This document shows, one piece after another, positions 1-11,370 of a stretch of 64,000 nt of DNA. The position numbers and the translations under genes are program-made. The first letter of the stretch is position 1, and each line of letters begins with the position of its first letter. A model generated the notes under the pieces. It searched no databases, was not told the DNA's origin, and saw only the letters and a program-made list of their open reading frames with translations. The stretch comes from Leptodontidium sp. MPI-SDFR-AT-0119 (taxonomy: Eukaryota > Ascomycota > Leotiomycetes > Helotiales > Leptodontidiaceae): the NCBI GenBank assembly GCA_020726505.1, contig JAHLEZ010000028.1:310001-374000 (forward strand), given 5' to 3'.

Positions 1-181
1 TCGCCTTTCGGACAATGCTGGAGAGCGTCTCGGACAATCATGGATGAGAAAGTGTTCGAAAGCTCCTTCCTCATGTCAGCTCACATCGGGCTGGGCTCTT
101 ACCTCAATACCCGATTGGACTCATCTCGAGATTGTCTTCTTTACTACTCACCATTTCGAAAGGGAGATATACCTACGCACT
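1..181 (+). promoter_or_regulatory. Upstream region of the chitinase gene (partial)
   Basis: This is the stretch before the chosen ATG of the chitinase gene, cut by the window edge. An in-frame ATG exists at 44, but the protein from 182 begins with a clear hydrophobic signal peptide, so 44-181 is read as leader. I see no convincing TATA box. Confidence 0.4.
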
Positions 182-2490
182 ATGCTATCATTCGTTTTGT
201 TATCCTCTTTCGTTTCATCATTTCTCCTAGTCCCAGTCATATCTCATTCTCCCGCAGTGAACACTACTTCTAAAAGTCCTCTACATAACCTCCACAACCA
301 TATCGTGCAACAAGACTTCGACGAATACGCACCGTTACCAATTCTAGAGATTGGTCTCCAGCATATCCTTTCCCAGATCGGCGCCAATGCCACAGAAGCA
401 GGCAATGAGTCTATGTCGGGAGAAAGCCATCACCACATAAACACGGCAGCGAAGATCCCAACACAGATAAAAGAGGTCGCTGATCAATGCGGCCCCGGTT
501 CCCCTTGCGTCGATGGAAGTTGTTGCAATTCTGTGAGGGGCAAATTCTGGCAGGATGCTAGAGCAGTAGCTGATAGTTCCTAGGAAGGAAAATGCGGTTA
601 CACGCCGTATAACTGCGGATCTACACCGACAACAACATGCATTTCGAATTGTTACTCTAGGGCCATGTGTGGCACCAACTCGAGAGACAGTGCGCAGAAA
701 TGCCCCTTGAATCTCTGCTGTTCGTACTTTGGATACTGTGGGGTATGTTGTACTTCTGATTCTTACATCGGACTCTTTACTGACCCGGTGAAGGCTTCAG
801 AAGTCTACTGCGGAAATCCAAATGGTATGGCACCCTGCCAGCAAGGTTTCGGAAGTTGTCAAACGGCATCAGTTCCGTCTTGTTCAGGTGGCTCATCTGC
901 AAGTGGAGGTCGGAAGGTGGCATATTATCAAGCTGGGTACATGAGTCCCCTCACTTCCATGCAATTGTACTAATGAGACGCAGCAATTTGATGTATCGAA
1001 GATGCAATCGCATTTCACCCTGGGATATCGTTCCACGAGACCTTACACACCTAATATTTGCGTTCGTCTTCATCAACCCAAACACTTTCGAGGTGGAACC
1101 CGAAAATGATCCACAAGATCGTGCACTTTACTACGAATTCGCAGCCCTCAAGACGTCCACTACACAGACTTGGCTTTCAATTGGAGGGTATGGCTTTAGC
1201 GACCCAGGAAATACCTTCACGACTTGGTCTGTTCTGTGTGCCGATCAGGGACGTCGGGCAAGATTCATCGCCTCTCTTATAAATTTCATGACCGCGTGGG
1301 GATTCCAAGGTGTAGATATTGACTGGGAATATGTAAGCGGTATCTTCCAGAACAAATTATTCAACGGATGCTCCTCTCACAGACTTGCTAATGATACGGC
1401 AGCCTGTTGAATCAAACCGAGGTGGCCGTCCCATTGACACGGCGAATCTCAACTCCTTAATTCAAGAGATGCGTGTCGCTTTTGGAACAAAGTTTGGAAT
1501 CAGCATAGCACTGTAAGCCACAATTCAAGCTTATCAGCTTGCCGCTAACTAGTACGAGGCCGGCGGACTACACATATGTCCAACACTTCGACGTTGCTAC
1601 ACTGTCTCAATCCATTGACTTCTTCAACTTCATGACATACGATCTTCATGGGCCTTGGGAAGCTGGTACTCTTGGCGCTACACTCAGAGCTCCAAGCTCA
1701 GTCGCGGATATTGGCAATGCCCTTCTTCCTCTATGGTACGCGAACGTCCCACCAAGCAAAATAAACATTGGACTATCCATGTATGGACGTTCATACACTT
1801 TACAAGATCCAAATTGTGCAGAGTTGGGATGTCCCTATACTGGATCTGGCAATCCAGGAGTCTGCACGGATGCTCCAGGTCTTTTGTCGCTTTGGGAGAT
1901 CGCTCTCTTGCGGCAAGACAAGGACTTGGGTTCAAAATTCCTGCCAGATGTCTTGATGGAGCAGATGTCATATGATAACCAATACGTTATATTTGATGCT
2001 TCACTGACTGTGGACAGGAAATTGCAATGGGCAGATGGCTTGTGTCTGGGTGGTCTTGTATATTGGGGCGTTGATCTGTATTCAAGCTGGGGAAGGTATG
2101 CAAAAGCGCTCCCATCTAATTCATCCCACTGACCATATCAGTGGCCGCACACCCATAACGGACTCCCAAGATGCAACATGTGGTCCTGTCAAATCGAAAA
2201 CATGCATGAACCTTGCTCCGAATCAGAAATGCTGCTCCAAGAGTGGTTTCTGTGGAGGAACTCCGGCCCACTGCGAAGCTGCTAATGGCTGCCAACCAGC
2301 ATTTGGAATGTGCATCGCCAATCCTGCAGCAGTGAGTTTGGATGGCAGATGTGGACCGGATGTGAAGACGGGGTGTTATAAGAGCACGTTTGGGGATTGC
2401 TGCTCTAAGAATGGATATTGTGGTGGAACCAAGGAATATTGCAGCCATGATCTGGGATGTCAGAATGTGTTTGGGGTTTGTTACGCTTGA
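182..2490 (+). CDS. Secreted GH18 chitinase with N- and C-terminal chitin-binding (CBM18) modules
   Basis: Predicted endochitinase that hydrolyses beta-1,4-GlcNAc polymers outside the cell. Seven exons: 182-532, 584-742, 794-936, 984-1332, 1403-1512, 1553-2095, 2142-2490, giving about 667 aa. A signal peptide (MLSFVLLSSFVSS) is followed by two Cys-rich chitin-binding modules (CGPGSPCVDGSCC; CPLNLCCSYFGYCG). The GH18 barrel starts near KVAYYQAG, has the SIGGY motif, and has the catalytic segment FQGVDIDWEYP, with E333 as proton donor and D329 and D331 kept. Two further CBM18-like modules close the protein (CCSKSGFCGG; CCSKNGYCGG). The WGFQGVD form and the following NRGGRP match the killer-toxin-like subgroup C chitinases of fungi; a C-terminal chitin-binding pair in addition is notable. 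The exon 2-3 junction (acceptor 792-793) is the least certain, because that intron is open in frame. Confidence 0.86.
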
Positions 2491-2678
2491 TGTGAGCTGA
2501 TTGTGGGGACGAGTTGGATTCTGGCTTCAGGCTAGGCAGGACGTTGAGGTTAACCCGTGGACTTGATCGACAAATAAAACCCTGAATAAGTTTTGTTTTT
2601 AAAGTTCAAGTGCCTCATCGTAGCGTGCTTAACCTGCGTGCCTTTTTCTCTTTGCTTAGGGAATAGAAGATGTGGAAG

Positions 2679-4910
2679 TCATGCTAGGAGCATAGTTCGC
2701 ACAATTTCGTTCCGAAGAGAACATGTCTCTTCCGTGGTCAATAGCAAACCGACACGTTGGTAGGTGTTCGAATCCACCGATGTCTTTCGAAGAACAAGTA
2801 CGTACTCCCACGGTGTGCGGCCAGGTTCGGCTATCCAAGAGGGATCTTCAGTTCCAATAAGTATGCAATCGAGTGGGACATTCTCTAGATGCTCGATATT
2901 GCCATCGCTCCAAAAACACATCAACAGGATGACTTTCTGAACGCCACCCACCGTCATTACAAACTGGGGATTTCCCGATGGTAAAGGCCCTGTGGATATC
3001 TTTGCAACAGTGCAAGAACCTTTGAGCTGAAGTAAACCACGTTCGAGCCAGCTGAATGGATTCCCGCTCTGAAGGATTAAATCTATACCGATAACCTGGA
3101 AATGGGGGTCTTTGACAAAGCCATTATCGAGTATATGGTTATAGGAGATTCTCATTGATCCCCCAACATACGCAGAAGCCCACGACCAAGACGGCGGAGA
3201 CATCTGAATTTGCTGGACTGGCAGAAGCTCCCCCAGTTCAATATTTGTAACTGTAAACATGAGCCCTCGAGGCAAGTCGTGCTCCCAGATCCCACCCAAA
3301 TAGTTTCCTAGACACTTACCGGAGAACATCGAAGCCAAACCAGACAGCGCAGCCAATCGATCTGACTCATGAGTCAGATGAAGTGCCCCGAACTCAGAAA
3401 CGAGAATGAGCCACACAAAGCCCAACTTTTCAGCAGACTCGCCGGCGTGAAGGCTGCCAGTGACAGAGTCCTTCAGCCATCCCTCCATCTCGACAGCTTC
3501 GAAACTAGCAGTCTGGTCGAGATGTTCGCACTCGCACTGCACGGCTGACTTGCACTCCCAGACGAGTTCCTCGGCATGAACGTGCAGTGTACGAGATGGC
3601 AGCAATCGCTCCTGGAATGCCCAGGCCCGCGTTAGAAGAGGTGCGTCCTCGGCATGATCTTGTGCGTTCTCCGTGTCGCTGAAGCGGTCGTGGGCGAGAT
3701 GGATCCACGGTCGTACGAAGATACTCTCGTCTGGGTTATCCACCGACGTGGGGACTCGAAGTGCATCAACGGGCAGTTTGAGACCGACCTCAGCCGAGGA
3801 GTGCGTCCATCTATCAACAAACAGCCCATGGTGGCTATCGGAAGCGGCTGTTGCTGCGATCGTAAGATAAGAATTCGAATACACACTCGCCATGTTCGCG
3901 GACTCCACCTCCCAATCGTGAGTATCGTCTTGCACTATGCAAAGCGCATCGATCCACAGATAACTAATACCAAGTCTCCTGGTGATGATGATAGAGTCTT
4001 GGAAAGTTTTGGGAAGCTCGTTCCAGGGTATTCCTTGAATCCAGGACGCGAGGGACGACCGGGTGGTTTGGAACATCCCAGCTCCCTTTCCCCAGCAGTA
4101 GCTGAGTGCTACATATCGAGCTGACTTTCCACCACATGAGACAAGTTTTATATCGTCATAGTTCTCGGTAAAGCCGACGTCGATAGCTCGAGACGGTAAC
4201 TTGGGCCGATTTGGCACGTGGCAGTGAATGTGCTTGGATTCGCAGTTTTGGATCCAGGCTTCGATTTTCGTAGCCAATCCAGTTAAGGTAAGCTTGCTGG
4301 AGAGACAGTCAGGTGCTTGGAGCACCGGAAACGCACTAGAGCCTGATGTTGATGAGAATGAAGAATAACTGGCTGGCTGCATGTTGTTGATTGTTGACTT
4401 ACCGCGGGGAGAAAAGAGATCAAGCAGAACCTGAGCGTGTCCACCGTCGGGCTTCTGGAATTGTAGATGAAGGCATAAATATTTGAATGGCATGATCCTT
4501 ACTCTATTGGGTTGCTTCAAGCCATGCAATTCTGGATATTTGGCCCGATTGTAGTCACTTCTCAAGGAAGCACAAAATCTTGTTATTGCCTGGGAGATTA
4601 GAGAGCACGTGGGACATCCTCGTCGTACAGCACCATCCAATTCCTCCTTGGTAGTTTGTACCCATGTATTGTTATCGATTTCCGCCTGTTCAAATTCAAG
4701 ATCGTGGCACACGTTGCACCGTGCTGTCGGGGCCTTGGAATGACCTGGAAGTAGTTGTTTTTGTTGCTGCATCTGATCACGCTTTGTAGCCTCGTCCGTT
4801 CCAACAGTTCCCTGACTACTCTCCAGCGAACAGCCCTCTAGGTGCCTGCCGACTCCGAGCTGCTCATGCGCACTTGGCTTTGTTAGATATACTCCACGCG
4901 GGCCTTCCAT
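2679..4910 (-). CDS. HET-domain (heterokaryon incompatibility) protein
   Basis: Single-exon gene, 743 aa. A Cys-rich N-terminal segment (CNVCHDLEFE, then RRGCPTC, residues about 65-103) precedes the HET domain at roughly residues 240-400, with its three hallmarks: ARYVALSYCWG, GISYLWIDALCI and MASVYSNSYLTIAA. Family knowledge: HET domains trigger programmed cell death on non-self recognition in filamentous fungi and are structurally TIR-like; most genomic copies have no assigned partner. The C-terminal 340 residues contain no domain I recognise. The gene converges on the chitinase gene with only 188 bp between stop codons. No intron is needed to keep the frame. Confidence 0.85.
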   Translation of the reverse strand: MEGPRGVYLTKPSAHEQLGVGRHLEGCSLESSQGTVGTDEATKRDQMQQQKQLLPGHSKAPTARCNVCHDLEFEQAEIDNNTWVQTTKEELDGAVRRGCPTCSLISQAITRFCASLRSDYNRAKYPELHGLKQPNRVRIMPFKYLCLHLQFQKPDGGHAQVLLDLFSPRGKSTINNMQPASYSSFSSTSGSSAFPVLQAPDCLSSKLTLTGLATKIEAWIQNCESKHIHCHVPNRPKLPSRAIDVGFTENYDDIKLVSCGGKSARYVALSYCWGKGAGMFQTTRSSLASWIQGIPWNELPKTFQDSIIITRRLGISYLWIDALCIVQDDTHDWEVESANMASVYSNSYLTIAATAASDSHHGLFVDRWTHSSAEVGLKLPVDALRVPTSVDNPDESIFVRPWIHLAHDRFSDTENAQDHAEDAPLLTRAWAFQERLLPSRTLHVHAEELVWECKSAVQCECEHLDQTASFEAVEMEGWLKDSVTGSLHAGESAEKLGFVWLILVSEFGALHLTHESDRLAALSGLASMFSGKCLGNYLGGIWEHDLPRGLMFTVTNIELGELLPVQQIQMSPPSWSWASAYVGGSMRISYNHILDNGFVKDPHFQVIGIDLILQSGNPFSWLERGLLQLKGSCTVAKISTGPLPSGNPQFVMTVGGVQKVILLMCFWSDGNIEHLENVPLDCILIGTEDPSWIAEPGRTPWEYVLVLRKTSVDSNTYQRVGLLLTTEETCSLRNEIVRTMLLA

Positions 4911-6115
4911 TTCAAGTTTGCGACGTTTTGTAATCCAGCAATTTGCAGCGTCGCCTTGCGGAAGATGTGAGAGGCGAGAGATGCAAGGAACGCCAAAAGA
5001 GAAAATGAAGCCTGCACGAGGCAGTAGTTTGCTGCTGTCGTACCACTTGAAGCGCTAACGAACGGGTTTCAAGCCGCGCCAAGATTGATTCGTGTCGTGT
5101 GGCTGTGCACTTCCTCTTCGTGCTACCACCAAAAAATCGACCCCTATAGAACAATCAAATCGCAAAATCTTCTTCCCAGCCACACGAAGAGACTTCCTGA
5201 CTTCCTGAAGCGACAACTGAGAGCCAAGTTGAATGTCCCTTTGAATCATTGGATCTAATTAATTACAATATATATTTTTATATATATTTGAAACTAAGCT
5301 GGGGAATAAAAAATATCTTACGTGACATCTGTTCAAAGATTTTCTATATCAACCCAAGCAAACCCCCTACTTCTCGCAACCCAGGATAAACACTTCACAT
5401 TCTAGGTAGTGGAAGTATCTGTGAAGGATGACAGTATCAATTATATCTGAATCCGTCTTATTCTCTTGAACAAAACTCATCCTTTCACACCCCAACAACC
5501 TCCTCCATTCCTCCTCCCTTCCCACCCGTCAGCCTCGACTCGCACACAGGAAAAATACCAAATTAAAGATGTCAGAATTCTAGCTATGATTTTTATTTCA
5601 TATCACTTCATCTCATCTCATGACTAGAAGACATATCAAAGCATGAGAAAGACAAACTTGGATCATATACTGACTGATCTTGCCTCGCTAGAGAACCTGC
5701 ACTTTACAGGTTACAGCGAAGTCCAAAAGGATGTTGCTTAGTGTAGCCGAGATGAGAATTTGAGAGTTTTGAATGGGGAGTTTGTGCTCAATATGAAGAT
5801 ACTCCCAGGAGATTTCAATCGTTTGAGTAGACAATAGAGAGCAGGAAATGTATAGGTGGTTGAGCTGAGCGACTTTCAGTCAAGTTGACAACAAGCTCAA
5901 CGTTATCAAGGAAGGAATCACGATGAATAGGGGTGAGAGCTCAATGAACATTCACAGTTGGAATTTTGGCTGTTCGTTGATGTTCTCTGCATTTATAAAA
6001 GTGCTGCGCTGTTCTACGTCGATTGGTGTGTCTATGTTGGCAGGCTCCGTTATCGACTCGTAATTGACTACTTGAGACGAAATCCTAAACAGTACCCATT
6101 GATCTGCAGGTATGC
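4911..6115. other. Intergenic region, HET promoter and F-box 3' side
   Basis: About 1.2 kb with no supported gene. The part next to 4911 must hold the HET gene promoter on the minus strand. An AT-rich, partly palindromic run (TATATATTTTTATATATATT) lies at about 5268-5288. Short open frames here have no domain features. Confidence 0.5.
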
Positions 6116-7819
6116 TCAATCATCATCTTCGTCGTACTCATTCTCCGGGTCCTCGTCCTCGTCATCCAGATCGTCGTCCATAGAATCTAGATCAACGTCA
6201 GTAAAGTGTAGCAAGGATGTGAGACTGTCACTCACCGTAAGGTGCCTCATCCGAACTTTCATCACTTGGCTGAGGCGTGTCTTGGTCCAGCATCTCAATG
6301 GTCACCTGTGCTTGAAAATCTCTCAGACCACTCTGTGTATCGTTTCCAGCCCATCTCTTGGTGTGCTTTTTCGGGGTCTGTCTGAATGAGACATGTCGCT
6401 TGTGTTGACCTCCTGGCTGCTGCTGAGATAGCAGAGACATGTTGATAGCGTCGAGCTTTAGATCAAGAGTAGATAGATCTTTGAAAAGCTTGGCCCACAA
6501 GTTGACTCTCTCATCTGCTGGCACGTCGGCTGTGTGAATGAAGATAACTTTGTGGAGGCTGATGACTCTCAGAGTTGCCCGATGCTTGCGAATGATGGCT
6601 AGTATGACCTTGGGTTCGACTGTTGTCATACCAATGTCCAATTGCTTGAGGTTCTTCAGCTCCACGGGTTGTGGTTCTGCAAGTGGTGAAACTGCAGCAG
6701 TTGGATTGTAAGTTGGCGGTGAACGTGAAAGCCAAGATAGTATAGACTCTGTGCTGTGATAAGACGAAAAGTTTAATCGAAGATGTTCCAGATTGACAGC
6801 GCTCGAAAGAAACTTCATCAAGGAGTAGCTCGGGCATGGAGTCAAGCCATTTTTGGCCTCGACATGAATGAAAGGGGGATCGGAGTTCAAATCCAGAAAT
6901 ATTGTACGGAGATTGGCCAGAACCGGGCTGATGGTGGGTTCCAGATATTTGGGGAGAATGAAGGCTCGGTCATTGAGTGGATAAGTCCGGAGTATGATCT
7001 CGAAGTCCTTCAAGGGGATAGATGCCTTTCCAGCACCACGGAGAATATCTTGAAAGGCGCGATGGACAAAGCTGACCTGATCTGAAGCGGAAGCCACGCC
7101 GAAGGGTTGTCTATTGTATGGACCTAGCATGTGACTGCCAGTCTCCTTGAAGTATGTAGGGGCGCCATAACCTGGAGTCAGATAAGTGAATGTTCATCTT
7201 TACACCCGAACATTTTCGCGCTTCTTGAAAATGCATTTGGATTGGGGCAATACATACTATTCCAGAAGGTATTTGGGCGATCTCGGTGGCGTGAATTGGA
7301 ATTGAAGTCACGCAATCCGACAGTTTCAAGGCAGGGAAGAGTTGAGAAGGCCTCAGCAAGCATTTCCACGTTCTGTCCAGTGTTGAGAAATGTTGAATGA
7401 TTGAGCCAGTCCATGATCAGTCTATTCTGTCTCGCAGCACTGGCAGGACTCAAAGTTTGACTAGGCACAGTCATGGGAGGCGATTTTTGGGGCTGTTCCA
7501 GGCCGAAGATGACATGCTTCAAGGTCGATGCGAATCTGGACTTCGAGATGTCGACTAGAGCTTGGAGACTGAATTCTGTGAACATGAACTGCTTCTTTTG
7601 GAAGAACTCGCGAGCAAAGGCATTGAGGAGCTGGTCTTCGATGTGCTTGCAAGTGAGGCGAAGGTTGCAATACTCAGGAGTGGTGAGATGCCTGTTGATG
7701 TGAAGAAGGACTTCAAGAGGGATTGAAGCCAAAGGGGATGATTGTGGTTTCATGGCACCTCCAAGAGAAGCTACCACATTGGCGGGTGGTGAGCGGATGG
7801 GAATGATGGGTCCGGCCAT
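6116..7819 (-). CDS. F-box-like protein with acidic C-terminus
   Basis: Three exons read on the minus strand: 7819-7258, 7171-6236, 6186-6116; 522 aa. Residues about 29-66 (ASIPLEVLLHINRHL ... LRLTCKHIEDQLL) match a fungal F-box. The rest looks like a leucine-containing substrate-binding region (LKNLKQLDIGM, LRVISLHKVIF) of the sort found after F-boxes in SCF ubiquitin-ligase adaptors. The tail is almost entirely Asp/Glu (DDDLDDEDEDPENEYDEDDD). The first intron uses donor GTATGT and the second GTGAGT; both restore frame exactly (phase 1). Target and partner are unknown. Confidence 0.78.
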
Positions 7820-8622
7820 ATTGCGAATGGTGAGTTGAGGAGGAGGAGGAGGAGGAGGAGGAGGAGGAATATTTAAGATGGAGATATTGAAAGATTAAAT
7901 ATTGTCAGAGGTCTGACATCAGTGACATCCAGTGAGGCGAGTAGAGACGACGAGGCTGAGTCTGGATCTGAGATAGACGTTTCCTTTGTTGTTATTGTTG
8001 TGGTTGGTTGATTCAGAGCACACCAAGAGAGTGTAACGAAGAAGATGAGGAGGGGTGGAGGATTGGAGAGAAACCCAGAAGTGAAGACAAAAGAGTCAGA
8101 TAAAGTAGAAGCGAGAGAGGTAGAGTAGGCAGTCACGGGGTCTGGAACCAAACTAGCCTCATTCAGCCAAACGCGAAAGCATGTGATCGCTGACTGCTCT
8201 GTTCTGTTCTATTTCTGTCCGATGGCGTGATAAATAAACCACCTCCAGTCAGTTCCAGTCCAGAATCCGCAGAAAATCAAGTTGAAGGAAATCAATTGGG
8301 AAGGAGTCGACGTTGCAGCTGCCAAGAGCAGGCAGACGAGGAGGGGGCTATTCTTGAAACGGCAAGGCGTTCGTCTCACGTGAACTGGTGCCTGGACGTG
8401 AGGCTCCCGCTAGTGTCAACATCGCAAAGTCAACAAAACCATCTTCCTTTCCCATCAATTCCTCCACAGCTACCTATCTACCCTCCTGCCCACTTCACGA
8501 CGCGCCAAGGAGACCTCAGTTTACTTCTACCTCAACTCCGTACACTCACTGTCTCCCGACATCACCACACCTCCGCAACCTCACTTCCTGGACCTACGCT
8601 CAACCGCGTCCACTCAGTCTCA
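7820..8622. promoter_or_regulatory. Bidirectional promoter region between F-box and PARP genes
   Basis: Divergent intergenic region of 803 bp between two start codons. It holds a (GAG)n microsatellite close to the F-box start. An in-frame open stretch runs upstream of the PARP ATG, but it looks like 5' leader (Pro/Ser/His-rich, no domain). Confidence 0.5.
7837..7868. repeat. (GAG)n trinucleotide microsatellite
   Basis: About ten perfect GAG units (32 nt), 18 bp upstream of the F-box start codon. It is probably in the 5' leader, where it reads as a pyrimidine tract (CTC)n on the sense strand. Confidence 0.9.
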
Positions 8623-10932
8623 ATGGCACCAACAAAGAAAGGGGGTCGCGTAAAGACCGGCCCTCCATTGCAAGGATGCATCATCGCCATCAGCGGCAAG
8701 TTTCCTGGTCGTACCCAAGGAGCCATCGAGAAAGACCTCATTTCACCTCTTGGAGGCACTCTTGCGAAGGTTGTCAATGCTGAGACCACTCATCTCGTGA
8801 CTACAGAGAGCGAAGCTGCCAAGCCAGCAACCAAAGTCACTCAAGCAAAATCTCACAATGTCCACATTGTCGCCATGACATGGTTGGAGGATTGCTTGGA
8901 ACAAGGTGTGAAGCTAGATGAGAGCAACTACACTTTCGGAGGCCCAACTCCTGCAGCTCCTCCCGCTGTAGCTGTCCCACCCCCACCAAAGGGTCAGACA
9001 AATGCCAAAGGCAAGGCCAAGGCCAAGACCACCAAGAAGCGTGGAGCTCCTGTGGTCGATGACGATGACGAAGACGAAGAGGAAGAGGATAAGCCTCAAC
9101 CAAAGAAGGTTACCAAGCCTGCAGGTGCCATTGACTCGAATGGAGCCGCCTCTCAAGGTCCGATGCCTGCAGCGAAGAAAATCCCAGAATCGAAGCTAAA
9201 GTACACAGCCGCCGAGGGCAAGACCAACGTTGCAACACTGTCTTACCTCAAGATCCCGGTTGACGAGAGCTGCCCTCTTACTCACTACCAGGTCTACATT
9301 GACGACGAGAAAGTCATCTATGATGCATCGCTGAACCAAACCAACTCGGGTCTCAACAACAACAAGTTCTACCGTGTTCAGGTGCGTCTTTCTGTCTGTC
9401 TATTGATCCTGCTAACATGATGCAGCTTCTTCACAACAACGGCCATTACAAGACATGGACGCGTTGGGGCCGGGTAGGAGTTCAAGGCCAGAGTGCTCAA
9501 CTTGGCGATGGTAGCCTAGCAGATGCCCTTTATCAGTTCGAGAGCAAGTTCAAGTCCAAGAGTGGCCTATCCTGGGCGGATCGTGCGGGCAAGGCAAAGA
9601 GTGGCAAGTATACCTTCATTGAGAGAAGCTACACTGAGGATTCAGATGAAGAAGAAACCGAACCGAAGGTCAAGGCCGAATCCGAGGAGAAGGAGCCAGC
9701 GCCAGAATCGAAGCTGCCTGTTGCTGTTCAAGATTTGATGGAACTCATCTTCAACCAACAGTACTTTGCTGCTACAATGGTTGACCTCAACTATGACACA
9801 GACAAGATGCCCTTGGGAAAGTTAGCCAAGAGCACCATTGTCAAGGGATACCAAGCCTTGAAGGATCTTTCTGATCTCATGAACGACCAATCTCTCGCCC
9901 AGTCCGAACACGGTACCGACTACCAATCTGCCGTTGAAACGTTGTCCAACTCTTACTACTCTACGATTCCCCATGCCTTCGGAATGCATCGCCCTCCCCT
10001 CATCAACAATCAAGACATGCTGAATAGAGAAGTCGAATTGCTGGACTCATTGAGTGATATGAAGGACACTGCCAACCTCATGAAGAAGGAATCCAAGGAT
10101 GCCGAGAAGATCAATGCTCTTGACCGGCAATTTCGTGGCCTGGGACTGAACGAGATGACTCCATTGAAGAAAGAAAGCACCGAGTTCACCGAGCTGAAGA
10201 ACTATCTTGTTGAGACAAGAGGTGCAACCCACAATGCCAACTACCATGTTGATCAGATCTTCCGCATTGAACGTGAGGGCGAGAAGGATCGATTCGACAG
10301 CAGTCCATTCGCAGGACCTCCACGAGACAGACGTTTGCTCTGGCACGGATCTCGTACCACTAATTTCGGTGGTATTCTGAGCCAAGGTCTTCGCATTGCC
10401 CCACCTGAAGCTCCTGTCTCGGGATACATGTTTGGCAAAGGCATCTATTTGGCAGACATGTCATCAAAGTCGGCAAACTACTGCTGCTCTCACATTTCCA
10501 ATGGCCATGTCCTCTTGCTTCTCTGCGAAGCTGAGCTTGGTGATCCAAAGCAGGAGCTCACCAATGCATCTTACACGGCGGGTGAAGATGCTAAATCTAA
10601 GGGAATGTATTCAACGTAAGTTTTATCTCGTTTTTTTCTTCATATTCGTCTACGCTCGTACTGACTGGTGTATAGCTGGGGCAAAGGCATGACTGGTCCG
10701 AAGGTTTGGAAGGACGCCGAGGTTATCCACCCTTCATTGAAAGGTGTCAAGATTGTAAGTTCATGTGTCATCACTACCATCGTCCCATATTCTAATGGAT
10801 AACCTTCAGCCGGATGTCACCTCCCCACCTGGCCATACTGGAGTTCCGAACGCATATTTGATGTACAACGAGTATATCACTTATGATGTCGCCCAAGTCC
10901 GCCTCCGCTACCTCCTCCGGGTCCGCATGTAA
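8623..10932 (+). CDS. Poly(ADP-ribose) polymerase (BRCT-WGR-PARP)
   Basis: Four exons (8623-9381, 9426-10615, 10676-10754, 10810-10932) give 716 aa. Order of domains: BRCT (about residues 15-107, GKFPGRTQGAIEKDL ... WLEDCLEQG), a Lys-rich linker with acidic DDDDEDEEEED that looks nuclear-localising, a WGR domain split by the first intron (YKTWTRWGRVGVQGQ), the alpha-helical regulatory domain, and the ADP-ribosyltransferase fold. The H-Y-E triad is present: H560 (LLWHGSR), Y594 (GKGIYLADM) and E697 (YNEYITYD). This is the layout of the single PARP of filamentous ascomycetes (PrpA-type), a nuclear enzyme of DNA repair and ageing that transfers ADP-ribose from NAD+. A possible donor (GTAAGT) overlaps the stop codon; I read the TAA as the true end because the protein ends like other PARPs (RYLLRVRM). 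Confidence 0.92.
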
Positions 10933-11370
10933 GTTCATGCATGGAAATGCTGGCTAACCCGAGGGGCGTCGGCTCTTTCATGACTTTATCAAAACATTTC
11001 TTTTGCTGGATCCATATCATTTGCTAGGTGGGATATGCAAAACACTTCTTGCAAGCATGGCGTCGGGCGGCGGAAAATATTCTTTGCACCACAAGACATC
11101 TTTCCTAATTTCCGGCATGGAAAGTACTATTCTATTTGCTCTTTCAACTAGATAGAGGAATTAGATCAGCGTAAATAGCAAATCTAGATGCTAACAAAAC
11201 AAAATCGCTTTCTATAAACTCGATGAACAGCAGGTTTCCGTGTCATGACTTCAACAAAAGCTTTCAACCTGATATCTCTGATCCAAACTCTCCCTCCACC
11301 CCTCACCCTCCTCCCCTCCTTTCTCACTTACCAAATCCAAATCCAAACCCAATACCAAAAAAATCTAAAT
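10933..11370. other. Convergent intergenic region, PARP / GNAT 3' ends
   Basis: Some 440 bp between two stop codons. I see only AT-rich and CT-rich 3'-untranslated-type sequence, and no gene. Confidence 0.5.

Noticed and set aside
4912..5249. Minus-strand frames just upstream of the first HET gene
   Set aside because: Low-complexity, overlapping each other in different frames, and sitting where the promoter should be.
7172..7203. A 32-nt intron with donor GTAAAG in the F-box gene
   Set aside because: Too short for a fungal intron; donor GTATGT at 7257 gives an 86-nt intron in the same phase.
7873..8151. 92-codon minus-strand frame in the F-box/PARP promoter
   Set aside because: Ser/Thr-rich with no domain and wholly within the divergent promoter; could be leader sequence.
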